DNA of 5,650 bases from an uncultured Actinomycetes bacterium (GCA_937926105.1 CALANS010000101.1:1-5650); one strand, 5' to 3'; positions 1-5,459 are shown, numbered from the stretch's first letter. The notes: a model not told the origin generated them from the letters alone. Made by a program: numbers and translations.

Positions 1-102
1 CGTGGCCGTCCAAGGTCACAGCAAGCGTGCGTGCGGTGATCTTTTCGACCGGTATCGTCGTTCGGCCAGGTCAGTCGTCCAGTTCGTAAGATCCAAGGCC
101 GC
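1..102. other. Non-coding 5' flank of the integrase gene
   Basis: This stretch lies upstream of the integrase start, and I see no convincing coding region or tRNA in it. It should hold the integrase promoter, and because phage att sites often lie beside the integrase it could hold part of an attachment site. No clear -10/-35 pair stands out. A 7-base direct repeat, tccaagg, occurs at 9-15 and 92-98; the second copy supplies the weak AAGG ribosome-binding element. ggtcac (14-19) and gtgacc (103-108) are inverted relative to each other. These short matches may be chance. Confidence 0.5.
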
Positions 103-936
103 GTGACCGATATGTACGGCGTGATTTCCTTGGTTATTCTCAGTCATCTTGCCGAGCTGCGGTTACGCGGTCTACGCCCCGCGTCGGTTCGAACCCGTCG
201 CGACACGTTGTGCGCGATCGAGCGCCGTCTCGGCGTCCCTTTGCTTGACGCCGACGAGCACCAGATCAGCCGATGGCAGGCCAGTTTGGAGCGGCTCTCA
301 CAGTCAACGAGGTACACGTACACGAGAGAGCTTCGGCAGTTCTACCGGTGGGCATACAAGCGGGGCCGGTCCGACCGCGACATGGAAGATTTCGTCATCC
401 AGGCCCGAGCGCCGCTCGGCCTGCCCCGGCCGTGCCCGTTGGAGGATGTGGAGCTCGCGGTCGAGACGGCGGATGCACGCACTGCGATCTGGATCATGAT
501 CGCAGCCGGCGCAGGCCTGCGCGCCGGCGAGATTTCACGGCTGCGCGCTGAGCATGTGCACTTCGACGTCAAGGCGATTGAGGTTCGCGACGGGAAGGGC
601 GGGCGTGATCGCACCGTCCTGGTCGGCGATCACCTCCTGGCCGCGCTCAAGCCGTGGATCCGGATTCGCGGCCGGTTGTGGAACGTCTCGCGCGCCACAG
701 TCACCAACAATGTCACCCGGGTGTTCCGGTCGCTCGACATGCCCTGGACGACGCACAGCCTGCGACACACGGCGGGAACCGGGTGGCTAGCCGTGTCGGG
801 CAACATCTTGGCCGTCAAGGAGCAGCTCGGCCATGCCAGCCTCGCGACCACGCAGGTGTACACGAAGCTGTCCCCAACGGTCGCCAGGGCAGCGGCGGAC
901 GATTACGACGCCAAGCTTCCGAGCGCGGCCGCCTAG
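103..936 (+). CDS. int: Tyrosine recombinase / phage-type integrase
   Basis: A site-specific DNA recombinase that would cut and rejoin att sites through a covalent 3'-phosphotyrosine intermediate, integrating or excising the element. The 277-aa protein has an N-terminal SAM-like core-binding domain (about residues 12-88, with the family-typical stretch LSQSTRYTYTRELRQFYRWA) and a C-terminal catalytic domain (about 110-260). All catalytic residues can be assigned: Arg140 in AGLRAGE, Lys165 in DGKGGRDR, His218 and Arg221 in THSLRH, His244 in QLGHAS and nucleophile Tyr253 in TTQVYTKL. It is short, close to XerC/D-sized enzymes, and lacks a clear arm-binding domain, so it may use simple att sites. 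The GTG start at 103 has AAGG four bases upstream; ATG at 112 and GTG at 121 are alternatives that leave the domains intact. Its TAG overlaps the stop of the convergent gene. Directionality (integrase, resolvase or dimer resolution) cannot be told from sequence alone. Confidence 0.95.
   Translation: MTDMYGVISLVILSHLAELRLRGLRPASVRTRRDTLCAIERRLGVPLLDADEHQISRWQASLERLSQSTRYTYTRELRQFYRWAYKRGRSDRDMEDFVIQARAPLGLPRPCPLEDVELAVETADARTAIWIMIAAGAGLRAGEISRLRAEHVHFDVKAIEVRDGKGGRDRTVLVGDHLLAALKPWIRIRGRLWNVSRATVTNNVTRVFRSLDMPWTTHSLRHTAGTGWLAVSGNILAVKEQLGHASLATTQVYTKLSPTVARAAADDYDAKLPSAAA
933..936. other. Shared CTAG: tail-to-tail overlap of two stop codons
   Basis: The palindrome CTAG holds the TAG stop of the integrase (934-936, plus strand) and the TAG stop of the 126-aa membrane protein (933-935, minus strand). 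The two genes converge with a 4-base overlap and no intergenic space, so there is no room for a conventional bidirectional terminator. Each transcript probably runs antisense into the other gene. Confidence 0.9.
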
Positions 937-1313
937 CGCTGCTGCGGCGGCCAGGGCGGCCGGGGAGCCCATTGCTGCTGTGGTGCCCACTGCGACGGCG
1001 TCGGCGGGTACCCGGGGTGCCAGTACGCCGGCGCCGGCGACGCGGGCCTCACGGCGGCGTGCTGCAGCGCGCCGATGATCGCAAGTACGACGCCGGCGAC
1101 GAACGCCGCGGCGCCGGCGCCCCTGAGCAGATTGTCGATCGTCTCGAATTGGCTTACGCCGAAGACACCGATCGCGCGTCCGGCGCGGTATAGCTCGTAG
1201 TCGGGTTGCGACTGCTCGACAACCCGGACCAGACCCATCGCGAACATCACGACGCCGAGCGTCCCCACGCCAACTCCGGTCCAGATGAGTGTTTTCCGCC
1301 CGTTTGCCGTCAT
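933..1313 (-). CDS. Two-span membrane protein with Pro/Gln/Trp-rich C-terminal tail
   Basis: I do not recognise a named family. The 126-aa protein has hydrophobic segments at about residues 8-29 and 64-84. They are joined by a charged loop of about 35 residues (VEQSQPDYELYRAGR) and followed by a low-complexity tail (about 90-126) rich in Pro, Gln and Trp, ending in QWAPQQQWAPRPPWPPQQR. The N-terminus carries Arg and Lys, so by the positive-inside rule both ends are probably cytoplasmic and the loop outside. Proline-rich tails of this kind are common on mycobacterial and related membrane proteins. The ATG at 1313 has only a poor GGTGGA directly before it and no good in-frame alternative upstream. 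It is separated from the small-protein operon by 33 bases containing a hairpin and lies next to the integrase, a position where phages often carry accessory or lysogeny-expressed genes. Roles such as superinfection exclusion or host envelope modification are conjecture. Confidence 0.75.
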   Translation of the reverse strand: MTANGRKTLIWTGVGVGTLGVVMFAMGLVRVVEQSQPDYELYRAGRAIGVFGVSQFETIDNLLRGAGAAAFVAGVVLAIIGALQHAAVRPASPAPAYWHPGYPPTPSQWAPQQQWAPRPPWPPQQR

Positions 1314-1324
1314 TCCACCATCGT

Positions 1325-1342
1325 GACCCCGGGCGCGGGGTC
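1325..1342. repeat. Short GC hairpin between operon and 126-aa gene
   Basis: A perfect 6-bp inverted repeat, GACCCC (1325-1330) and GGGGTC (1337-1342), flanks a 6-base loop. It sits in the only clear gap of the minus-strand array, just after the stop of the 49-aa gene. No T-run follows on either strand, so it is not a canonical intrinsic terminator. It could weakly end or attenuate the late transcript or be chance in GC-rich DNA. Confidence 0.3.
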
Positions 1343-1346
1343 GTGT

Positions 1347-1496
1347 CTAGGGCAGGAGGACGCCGGCGGCGAAGGGTCGGGGTCGGCCGCGGCGTTCGTA
1401 GGCGTCGTAGACGAGCCAGATTGCGGTGATGTAGAGGGCGGCGGCGATCGCCACTTCGGCGCGGGGGTCGGCGATGACGTGCGGTTTTCTGGTCAC
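1347..1496 (-). CDS. 49-aa single-span membrane protein of the lysis-type cassette
   Basis: A short gene with a GTG start (1494-1496) that overlaps the TGA of the preceding gene in the tetranucleotide GTGA, and a TAG stop at 1347-1349. The protein begins MTRKPHVIADPRAEVAI, has one hydrophobic span at about residues 15-30 (VAIAAALYITAIWLVY), then a polar DAYERRGRPRPF segment and ends in LLP. A span followed by a YDAYERRGR-RPF-like tail is, from memory, a pattern of tiny proteins next to holin genes in actinobacteriophages; this is a resemblance, not a database match. There is no Shine-Dalgarno sequence of its own, so translation is probably coupled to the holin-like gene. It may be an accessory holin, antiholin or small virion membrane protein. 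The overlap, sensible composition and membrane span support it as real. Confidence 0.75.
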   Translation of the reverse strand: MTRKPHVIADPRAEVAIAAALYITAIWLVYDAYERRGRPRPFAAGVLLP

Positions 1497-1687
1497 GGCG
1501 TGGGCTTGGTGGGTCGGTGGGCGACGGCGGTGGCGGCGGCGGGGACGCCGAAGAGGCCGGCGATCCAGAGTGCTATTTCTTTGGCGGTTGCGAGGTCGGT
1601 GGCGCCGAAGATCACCGCGGCCACCAGTGCCAGGACCACGATGACGAATGCGATGACGTAGATCAGGGTTCGGGTGGTGGGTTTCAT
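1493..1687 (-). CDS. 64-aa two-span holin-like membrane protein
   Basis: Probable holin, which would form lesions in the cytoplasmic membrane at the end of infection; the role is inferred from size, topology and neighbours. The 64-aa protein starts with a basic MKPTTRT, has a long hydrophobic span at about residues 8-28 (LIYVIAFVIVVLALVAAVIFG), a short polar turn containing TDLATAKE, a second span at about 36-55, and a basic/proline tail HRPTKPTP. This resembles small two-span holins of actinobacteriophages. The ATG at 1687 overlaps the TGA of the upstream gene (ATGA), with AAAGAGG about ten bases upstream. Because neighbouring genes suggest a membrane-containing virion, a structural membrane-protein role is the main alternative. 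Confidence 0.75.
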   Translation of the reverse strand: MKPTTRTLIYVIAFVIVVLALVAAVIFGATDLATAKEIALWIAGLFGVPAAATAVAHRPTKPTP

Positions 1688-1911
1688 TGCGGGACGGCCT
1701 CTTTCAGGTTGAGGTGGGTTTCGATGATGGTGATTCGGTGTTCGTGGTTGTCCACGCGCGCGGGTAGCGCCGGCTGCCCGGCGGGGGTGAGCTGCTGACG
1801 CACGACGGCGACGTCTTCGCTTAGCCGCACGACGCTGCGGAGTACCCAGGCGACGCCGACGCCGATCCCGGATAGGATGGCGGTGAGGATGATGCCGAGG
1901 ATGGTGATCAT
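1684..1911 (-). CDS. 75-aa single-span protein with helical tail (holin-associated type)
   Basis: The protein has one N-terminal membrane span (about residues 2-24, ILGIILTAILSGIGVGVAWV), then a polar, probably helical region (RLSEDVAVVRQQ), a proline-containing linker and a second helix VDNHEHRITIIETHLNL. One span plus a short coiled-coil-like tail is the architecture of XhlA-type and DUF2746-like proteins that accompany holins in Gram-positive phages; assignment to either family is from memory of the pattern. The ATG at 1911 shares one base with the TGA of the glycine-rich gene (TGATG), and no Shine-Dalgarno sequence is visible, so termination-reinitiation is likely. With the next two genes it forms a three-gene cassette of tiny membrane proteins. 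It could instead be a virion membrane component. Confidence 0.75.
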   Translation of the reverse strand: MITILGIILTAILSGIGVGVAWVLRSVVRLSEDVAVVRQQLTPAGQPALPARVDNHEHRITIIETHLNLKEAVPQ

Positions 1912-2606
1912 CAGAAGATCCAGGTGATGCGGGCGCCGCCGGGGACCATCGGTTGCGATCCGGCTCCGGCTCCGCCACCGGGAGCGGTTGGTGGCGTTGT
2001 GCTGTTTCCGCCGTTTCCGGCTTGGAGCCGCCCGAGCGCGGCCGCGTCGGTACCGCCCGTGCCGGGCGTACCGGTTTTCGAGCCGCCTCCGCCACCTAGC
2101 CGGCTGGAGCGGCCGTTGTTTGTGTCGGGCGCACCCCACCCCCCTGCGGTGTTTGGCGTGTACGCGGGTGCCGTTGTTTGTCTGATGCTGGTGCCCGCTC
2201 CACCACCAGGGGGCCAGACACTGCCGGTCGCAGCCGACGTCGACGCACTGCCCGGCTCGCCTCCGGCCGCGATCATTCCGGCGAATGTCGTCGGATTGCC
2301 GGGCAGATTCGTACCGGCGGCGTCGGCGACGACCAATGTTTGCGGCCAGGAGAACGCCTCGACAGCGCCGACACCATCGGTGTATTCGCCGCCGCCGGCG
2401 CCGCACTGGTAGGTGTTGCCGGCGCCTGCCCGACCGCCGCCGCTACCGATTCCTTCGAACCAGAAAAAACGCGCACCCACAGGCGGTGTGATCGAGTAAC
2501 TGCCGGGCGCCGGGTAGTTGTCGACCTGGTTTGCGGGCGGGGTGGCGGGTGAATTCGCGGCCTGCCAGGCGGCGCCGTCGTAGACGTATTGGGTTCCTGC
2601 GGTCAT
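1911..2606 (-). CDS. Glycine-rich fibre-tip / adhesin-like protein
   Basis: Probable receptor-binding or spike component. The 231-aa protein starts with a fibre-like module (MTAGTQYVYDGAAWQAA; YDGxAW stretches are typical of phage fibre ends), then a linker rich in Pro and Ala. A segment with an aromatic strand (GARFFWFEGIGSGGG, from about 44) opens a glycine-rich domain with many GGG-type runs (about 54-74, 133-138, 170-175, 197-216), closed by GGARITWIF at the C-terminus. Closing a Gly-rich domain with an aromatic/hydrophobic strand is the usual design of glycine-rich domains in actinobacteriophage minor tail proteins, and Gly-rich adhesins of other phages bind host surface ligands. The single Cys at about 68 is unusual here. 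It starts four bases after the fibre gene, in another frame. I chose the ATG at 2606 because the frame upstream runs antisense-like through the fibre gene. Ligand unknown. Confidence 0.8.
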   Translation of the reverse strand: MTAGTQYVYDGAAWQAANSPATPPANQVDNYPAPGSYSITPPVGARFFWFEGIGSGGGRAGAGNTYQCGAGGGEYTDGVGAVEAFSWPQTLVVADAAGTNLPGNPTTFAGMIAAGGEPGSASTSAATGSVWPPGGGAGTSIRQTTAPAYTPNTAGGWGAPDTNNGRSSRLGGGGGSKTGTPGTGGTDAAALGRLQAGNGGNSTTPPTAPGGGAGAGSQPMVPGGARITWIF

Positions 2607-2610
2607 GGGG

Positions 2611-3294
2611 TCACCACCCGTATCCGAGATCGCCGGCGACGGCGTTGGTGGGCGCCACGGTGCCGATCCAGTAGACGACGGCGACGCCAGCGGGCCGGGC
2701 CGTCGCTGCGTTCGTGCCGTGGTTGACAACGACGATGCCGGCAGACTGCAGGACACCGCCGACCTGGTCGGCGCTCGACGGGATCGGAGTATCGCCGGCC
2801 ATGGCATCGGTTGGGCCAGTTCCGATGACGAGATCCGAGGTGCCGGCGCCGATCGCCGCGCGGGCGTCAGGGCCCGTGTCCGCGGCGAGGAGGGCCTTAC
2901 CGGTGACGCCGGCGTCGGAGATCTGCGCCGCGGTGACCGCGACAGGGCCGCCGTCCTTGAGCAGCTTGCCGGTGGTGCCGTCGAACAGGGCCATGTTGCC
3001 GGAGGTGGCGCCGTTGGGGCCGACGACGTCACCGGTGCCTGTGCCGCCGGGGATGTTGCCCCACGCTGCGGTGGCGGGTCCGGTGGCGATGGGGATCTGC
3101 CCGTTGGTGGGTATGCCGGTGACGGTGACGTCGCCGATTTTGCCGAAGCGGTTGTCGTTGCCCGCGGCGACGGAGCCGGCGACTGTGCCGACGTTGGCCT
3201 TGATGGTGACGGCGGTGCCGCCGGCGACGGTGACGGTGCTGTCGGCGGCGGCGACGGATTGGATTCCGCCGACTTGTGCGCCTGAGTTTCCCAT
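2611..3294 (-). CDS. Fibre-like structural protein (spike shaft)
   Basis: Probable trimeric fibre or spike shaft. The 227-aa protein is rich in Gly, Ala, Thr and Val, with no Cys and no membrane span. It has short beta-repeat segments typical of phage fibres: DSTVTVAGGTAVTIKANVGT (about 18-37), a GDVVGPNGATSGNMALFDG module (about 88-106) followed by TTGKLLKDGG, then TGPDARAAIGAGTSDLVIG (about 140-158), and VVYWIGTVAPTNAVAGDLGY near the C-terminus. These are recurrent in tail-fibre and minor-tail proteins of actinobacteriophages. Its ATG shares a base with the stop of the 100-aa gene (TAATG), with AGGAG seven bases upstream inside that gene. The following glycine-rich gene probably supplies the tip. 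In a tailless virus it would form the vertex spike; in a tailed phage, a small tail fibre. Only the fibre character is visible in the sequence. Confidence 0.8.
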   Translation of the reverse strand: MGNSGAQVGGIQSVAAADSTVTVAGGTAVTIKANVGTVAGSVAAGNDNRFGKIGDVTVTGIPTNGQIPIATGPATAAWGNIPGGTGTGDVVGPNGATSGNMALFDGTTGKLLKDGGPVAVTAAQISDAGVTGKALLAADTGPDARAAIGAGTSDLVIGTGPTDAMAGDTPIPSSADQVGGVLQSAGIVVVNHGTNAATARPAGVAVVYWIGTVAPTNAVAGDLGYGW

Positions 3295-3596
3295 TATCGG
3301 GCTCCTGCGATCACCTGAACGGAGCCCTCGATCTGGCCCGAGACGACTTCGATGTAGAGGCCGAGGTCGTAGCCGATGCCGGCGGGTTGGAACGATTCCC
3401 GGGCGGATTCGCGGGCTGCGAGCGAGACGGTTTGCAGGATGTTGCGGGGGTCGCTGGTTTCGTTGCCGTCGCGGAGCCGGAATACGGCGGGTGCGCCGGC
3501 GATTTCTCGCACGGAGTAGCCGACGAGCGCGCCGGCGCTGTAGGAGAGGGTGCCGGATGCGGAATGCATGATCGACACGTTCTGCGCGTTAGCCAT
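3294..3596 (-). CDS. 100-aa probable beta-sandwich virion protein
   Basis: I do not recognise a named family. The 100-aa protein lacks a membrane span and alternates hydrophobic and polar residues in strand-like fashion: GTLSYSAGALVGYSVREIAG (about 15-34), AVFRLRDGNE, ILQTVSLAARESARESFQPAG, and a C-terminal pair LGLYIEVVSGQIEGSVQVI. The central RLRDG and the ending (L-IEV-SG-IEGSV) remind me of small beta proteins encoded among structural genes of actinobacteriophages. Size and predicted strands would suit a decoration, penton-like or spike-base protein joining the fibre to the virion, and its gene abuts the fibre gene. No fold can be assigned from sequence alone. The ATG at 3596 has a strong AGGAG that overlaps the TAG of the lysozyme gene. 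Confidence 0.75.
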   Translation of the reverse strand: MANAQNVSIMHSASGTLSYSAGALVGYSVREIAGAPAVFRLRDGNETSDPRNILQTVSLAARESARESFQPAGIGYDLGLYIEVVSGQIEGSVQVIAGAR

Positions 3597-3603
3597 TTCC
3601 AGT

Positions 3604-3608
3604 CTCCT
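3604..3608 (-). promoter_or_regulatory. Strong ribosome-binding site inside the lysozyme stop
   Basis: AGGAG on the minus strand overlaps the TAG stop of the lysozyme gene (TAGGAG) and lies seven bases before the ATG at 3596. It settles that start and suggests high, independently initiated translation of the 100-aa protein. Confidence 0.8.
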
Positions 3609-4368
3609 ATTTCAATTCCGCGGCCGTTTGAACAGCTTTCGACACTGCTGGTTTCGCCGCGACGGCCAGGCCGACAACGACGAGGGCGACACCGCCGAGG
3701 ACGAACATTGCGGATTTCGCGAATGCGGCCCACGGGCCGGATATCGCATCCCATATTTGCCCGGCGACGGTGCCGCGGTCGTAGGGGCTTTCGGCGGTGA
3801 TCGGTGGCCCACCAGGCGAGCCGGGCGGCAGGGACGGGTCCCAGGGCACCCCGCCGGTGCCGGTGGTGTAGGCGGTGCCGGCGCCGCGGAAGGGTTGGCC
3901 TTGTTCGTTGGCCATTCCGGTGTTGGGGTTCCAGGTGTAGCCGGGTTGGCCGGCGGATGGTCCGATGCGGGGATACAGCGTGTTGGCGGCGTTGATGCGG
4001 GCTTGCCGGGCGGCGCCGGAGGATCGTTCGTAGTACTGATCGAACGCGGAGGCGGCGGCGGCCGGGGTGGTTGCGGTGGCGAGGTGGGTGAGTGCGCCGG
4101 ATTCGGTTCCGGTGAGCTCGTGCCACAGGAAGCCGAGTTGCACGGTCAGGTCGGTTTCTTTTCCTCCGACTTGCGCGGCGTAGGCCTGGAGCCTGCTGCG
4201 GCGGCCGCCTTGCCATTGCGCGATTCCGATGGCGTTTTCGTTCGGATTGTAGGCGGTGGGTGAGTAGCCGGATTCTATTTTGAGGTTTCCGGCGATCCCG
4301 GCGACTTGTTCGCGGGTGAGGCCTTTTCCGAGTAGGAAGCTCGTGATTTGGTCGAGGTTGTCGGCCAT
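3607..4368 (-). CDS. Membrane-anchored phage-tail-type lysozyme
   Basis: A peptidoglycan-cleaving enzyme, probably carried in the virion to open the wall locally during DNA entry, though a lysis role is possible. Residues about 3-135 match the phage tail lysozyme family (Phage_lysozyme2 type): ITSFLLGKGLTREQVAGIAG, then NLKIESGYSPTAYNP with likely catalytic Glu32, NAIGIAQWQGGRRSRLQAY, LGFLWHEL and FDQYYERSS. A Pro/Gly-rich linker (about 137-195) leads to a C-terminal hydrophobic segment at about 219-238 (SAMFVLGGVALVVVGLAVAA), flanked by Lys218 and by Lys239 and Lys244. There is no signal peptide. An N-terminal lytic domain with a C-terminal membrane anchor in about 250 residues parallels the layout of P7, the virion transglycosylase of tectivirus PRD1; tail-associated lysozymes of siphoviruses usually lack such an anchor. 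One base separates its ATG from the stop of the LysM gene. Confidence 0.88.
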   Translation of the reverse strand: MADNLDQITSFLLGKGLTREQVAGIAGNLKIESGYSPTAYNPNENAIGIAQWQGGRRSRLQAYAAQVGGKETDLTVQLGFLWHELTGTESGALTHLATATTPAAAASAFDQYYERSSGAARQARINAANTLYPRIGPSAGQPGYTWNPNTGMANEQGQPFRGAGTAYTTGTGGVPWDPSLPPGSPGGPPITAESPYDRGTVAGQIWDAISGPWAAFAKSAMFVLGGVALVVVGLAVAAKPAVSKAVQTAAELK

Positions 4369-4369
4369 G

Positions 4370-5119
4370 TTAGCGGGCCTTGATGGTGATCGCGGTTCCG
4401 GGTTTGCCGGAGTTCTTCCCGGCTTTCGGGTTCATGGCGCGGAGCTCGGCTTCGGTGAGGCCGAATTGTTTCGCGACGGTGGCGTAGGACTCGCCGGGCT
4501 GGAATTCGTAGCGGACGGCCGGTTTCGGGCCGGTGGCCGGGGCGGTCGCGGTGGGCACGGTGATGCGGTGGCCGGCGGCGGTGAACGCGGCGCCGCTGGT
4601 TGGGTTGGCGGCCAGGAGCTGTGACACGGTGACGCCGTAATCCCTGGCGACAGAGTCGATTGTTTCGCCGGCGGTGAATGTGTGCACGCCCTGGTTCGGG
4701 ACGCTGACAGAGCGTGGTGCGGTGGGCGTGGCCGGTTGTGTGAGGGCGCCGATGATGTTGTCGTACAGGCCGCTGGTGGCGGCGGTTTGCGCGGCGGCGT
4801 TGGTGGCCATGGCGTCCGCGAGGGAGGATTGGCCGGCGGATAGGCCTTGCGCGATCTGTCCGAGAGCGTCATACATGGCGCCGGATTGCTGCTGCTGCTG
4901 GTCGGAGAGCTGCGACAGGGCCGAGGTGAACTGGTCGTAGGCGCCGGCGGCCGCGTCGGCGCCGGCGGTCTGCTGCGGCTGGAATCCCACGGCCAACCCT
5001 TGCTGCTGCGTGGCGCGCCGGCGGTACAGCGCGAACGCGACGACCGCGGCGCCGGCGGCGGCGAGGCCGGCCTGCTTCCGATGGGTTTTCACCCAACCGG
5101 TGATCTTGTCGAGGTTCAC
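4370..5119 (-). CDS. N-terminally membrane-anchored protein with two LysM domains
   Basis: Probable peptidoglycan-binding virion or entry protein. The 249-aa product starts with a basic amphipathic segment (MNLDKITGWVKTHRKQ), followed by a hydrophobic span at about 17-32 (AGLAAAGAAVVAFALY) and the stop-transfer-like RRR. Residues about 55-125 are a Gln/Ala/Ser-rich, probably helical stalk with a five-Gln run at 74-78. LysM 1 lies at about 145-189 (VHTFTAGETIDSVARDYGVT, LLAANPTSG, HRITVP) and LysM 2 at about 203-248 (YEFQPGESYATVAKQFGLT, LRAMNPKAG, AITIKAR). LysM modules bind N-acetylglucosamine-containing glycans such as peptidoglycan. Its anchor is N-terminal, whereas that of the downstream lysozyme is C-terminal, so the two may be partners that hold and cut the wall. 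The start is GTG at 5119, with AAGGA seven bases upstream overlapping the previous stop. It has no catalytic domain. Confidence 0.88.
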   Translation of the reverse strand: MNLDKITGWVKTHRKQAGLAAAGAAVVAFALYRRRATQQQGLAVGFQPQQTAGADAAAGAYDQFTSALSQLSDQQQQQSGAMYDALGQIAQGLSAGQSSLADAMATNAAAQTAATSGLYDNIIGALTQPATPTAPRSVSVPNQGVHTFTAGETIDSVARDYGVTVSQLLAANPTSGAAFTAAGHRITVPTATAPATGPKPAVRYEFQPGESYATVAKQFGLTEAELRAMNPKAGKNSGKPGTAITIKAR

Positions 5120-5126
5120 GGGCGTG

Positions 5127-5131
5127 TCCTT
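5127..5131 (-). promoter_or_regulatory. Ribosome-binding site fixing the GTG start of the LysM gene
   Basis: AAGGA on the minus strand overlaps the TAA of the 109-aa gene and lies seven bases before the GTG at 5117-5119. It supports this non-ATG start, which also places the membrane anchor at a sensible distance from the N-terminus. Confidence 0.7.
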
Positions 5132-5459
5132 ACCGGTAGGTCATGCGGGCGGCCTGGATGGCCGCCAGACCGGTCAGTTCGGGGGTGGCGACACCGGCGG
5201 CGTCCTGGTATGCGGGCGGCATATAGGGGACGTCTTGGGGGGCGGCGATGATCGCACCGTGGCGCACCTGCACCGCGGCGGGCACGGGCCCGGTGTAGGA
5301 GAGCTCCGCCGAGCCGCGGTCGTGGCCGATGACGCCGCCGCCGGTGCCGGTCATTGTGCGGGTCGCGGCAGCGTCGATCCGGCGGGCGCGCACGATGGTG
5401 GCCGCGTCCGGCGCCGCGACCGCCACGGTGGCGGTGGTGAGTATCGGGCGGGCGGTCAT
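5130..5459 (-). CDS. 109-aa protein of unknown function
   Basis: I do not recognise this protein. It starts at the ATG that shares one base with the stop of the 46-aa gene (TAATG); the open frame continues 41 codons further upstream, but that part overlaps the small membrane gene and reads as Arg/Pro-rich shadow sequence. The 109-aa product is rich in Ala, Thr, Val and Arg and lacks Cys, Trp and Lys. It begins MTARPILTTATVAVAAPDAA, has strand-like patches (IIAAPQDVPY, AELSYTGPVP) and ends LAAIQAARMTYR. The N-terminal 20 residues are only moderately hydrophobic and end without a clear cleavage site, so neither a signal peptide nor a true span is convincing. Its place between a tiny membrane protein and the anchored wall-binding protein suggests a minor virion component, perhaps membrane-associated; this rests on context only. 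Confidence 0.7.
   Translation of the reverse strand: MTARPILTTATVAVAAPDAATIVRARRIDAAATRTMTGTGGGVIGHDRGSAELSYTGPVPAAVQVRHGAIIAAPQDVPYMPPAYQDAAGVATPELTGLAAIQAARMTYR

Noticed and set aside
1206..1661. Plus-strand open frame of 151 codons across the small membrane genes
   Set aside because: It lies antisense to three overlapping minus-strand genes with good membrane-protein features, and its own product is low-complexity Gly/Asp-rich shadow sequence.
1911..3032. Longer 373-codon version of the glycine-rich gene starting at 3032
   Set aside because: The extra 142 codons overlap the fibre gene and translate to Ser/Pro/Arg-rich shadow sequence. The ATG at 2606 gives a natural fibre-like N-terminus.
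2714..3571. Plus-strand open frame of 285 codons
   Set aside because: Antisense to the fibre and 100-aa genes. Its Pro/Ala/Val-rich then Arg-rich translation is the mirror of Gly/Ala/Thr codons, and it has no recognisable domain.
4888..4900. Run of gct trinucleotides coding five Gln in the LysM protein, as a possible phase-variable repeat
   Set aside because: A short in-frame triplet run in a Gln/Ala-rich stalk. Changes would be in frame, so no switching is implied.
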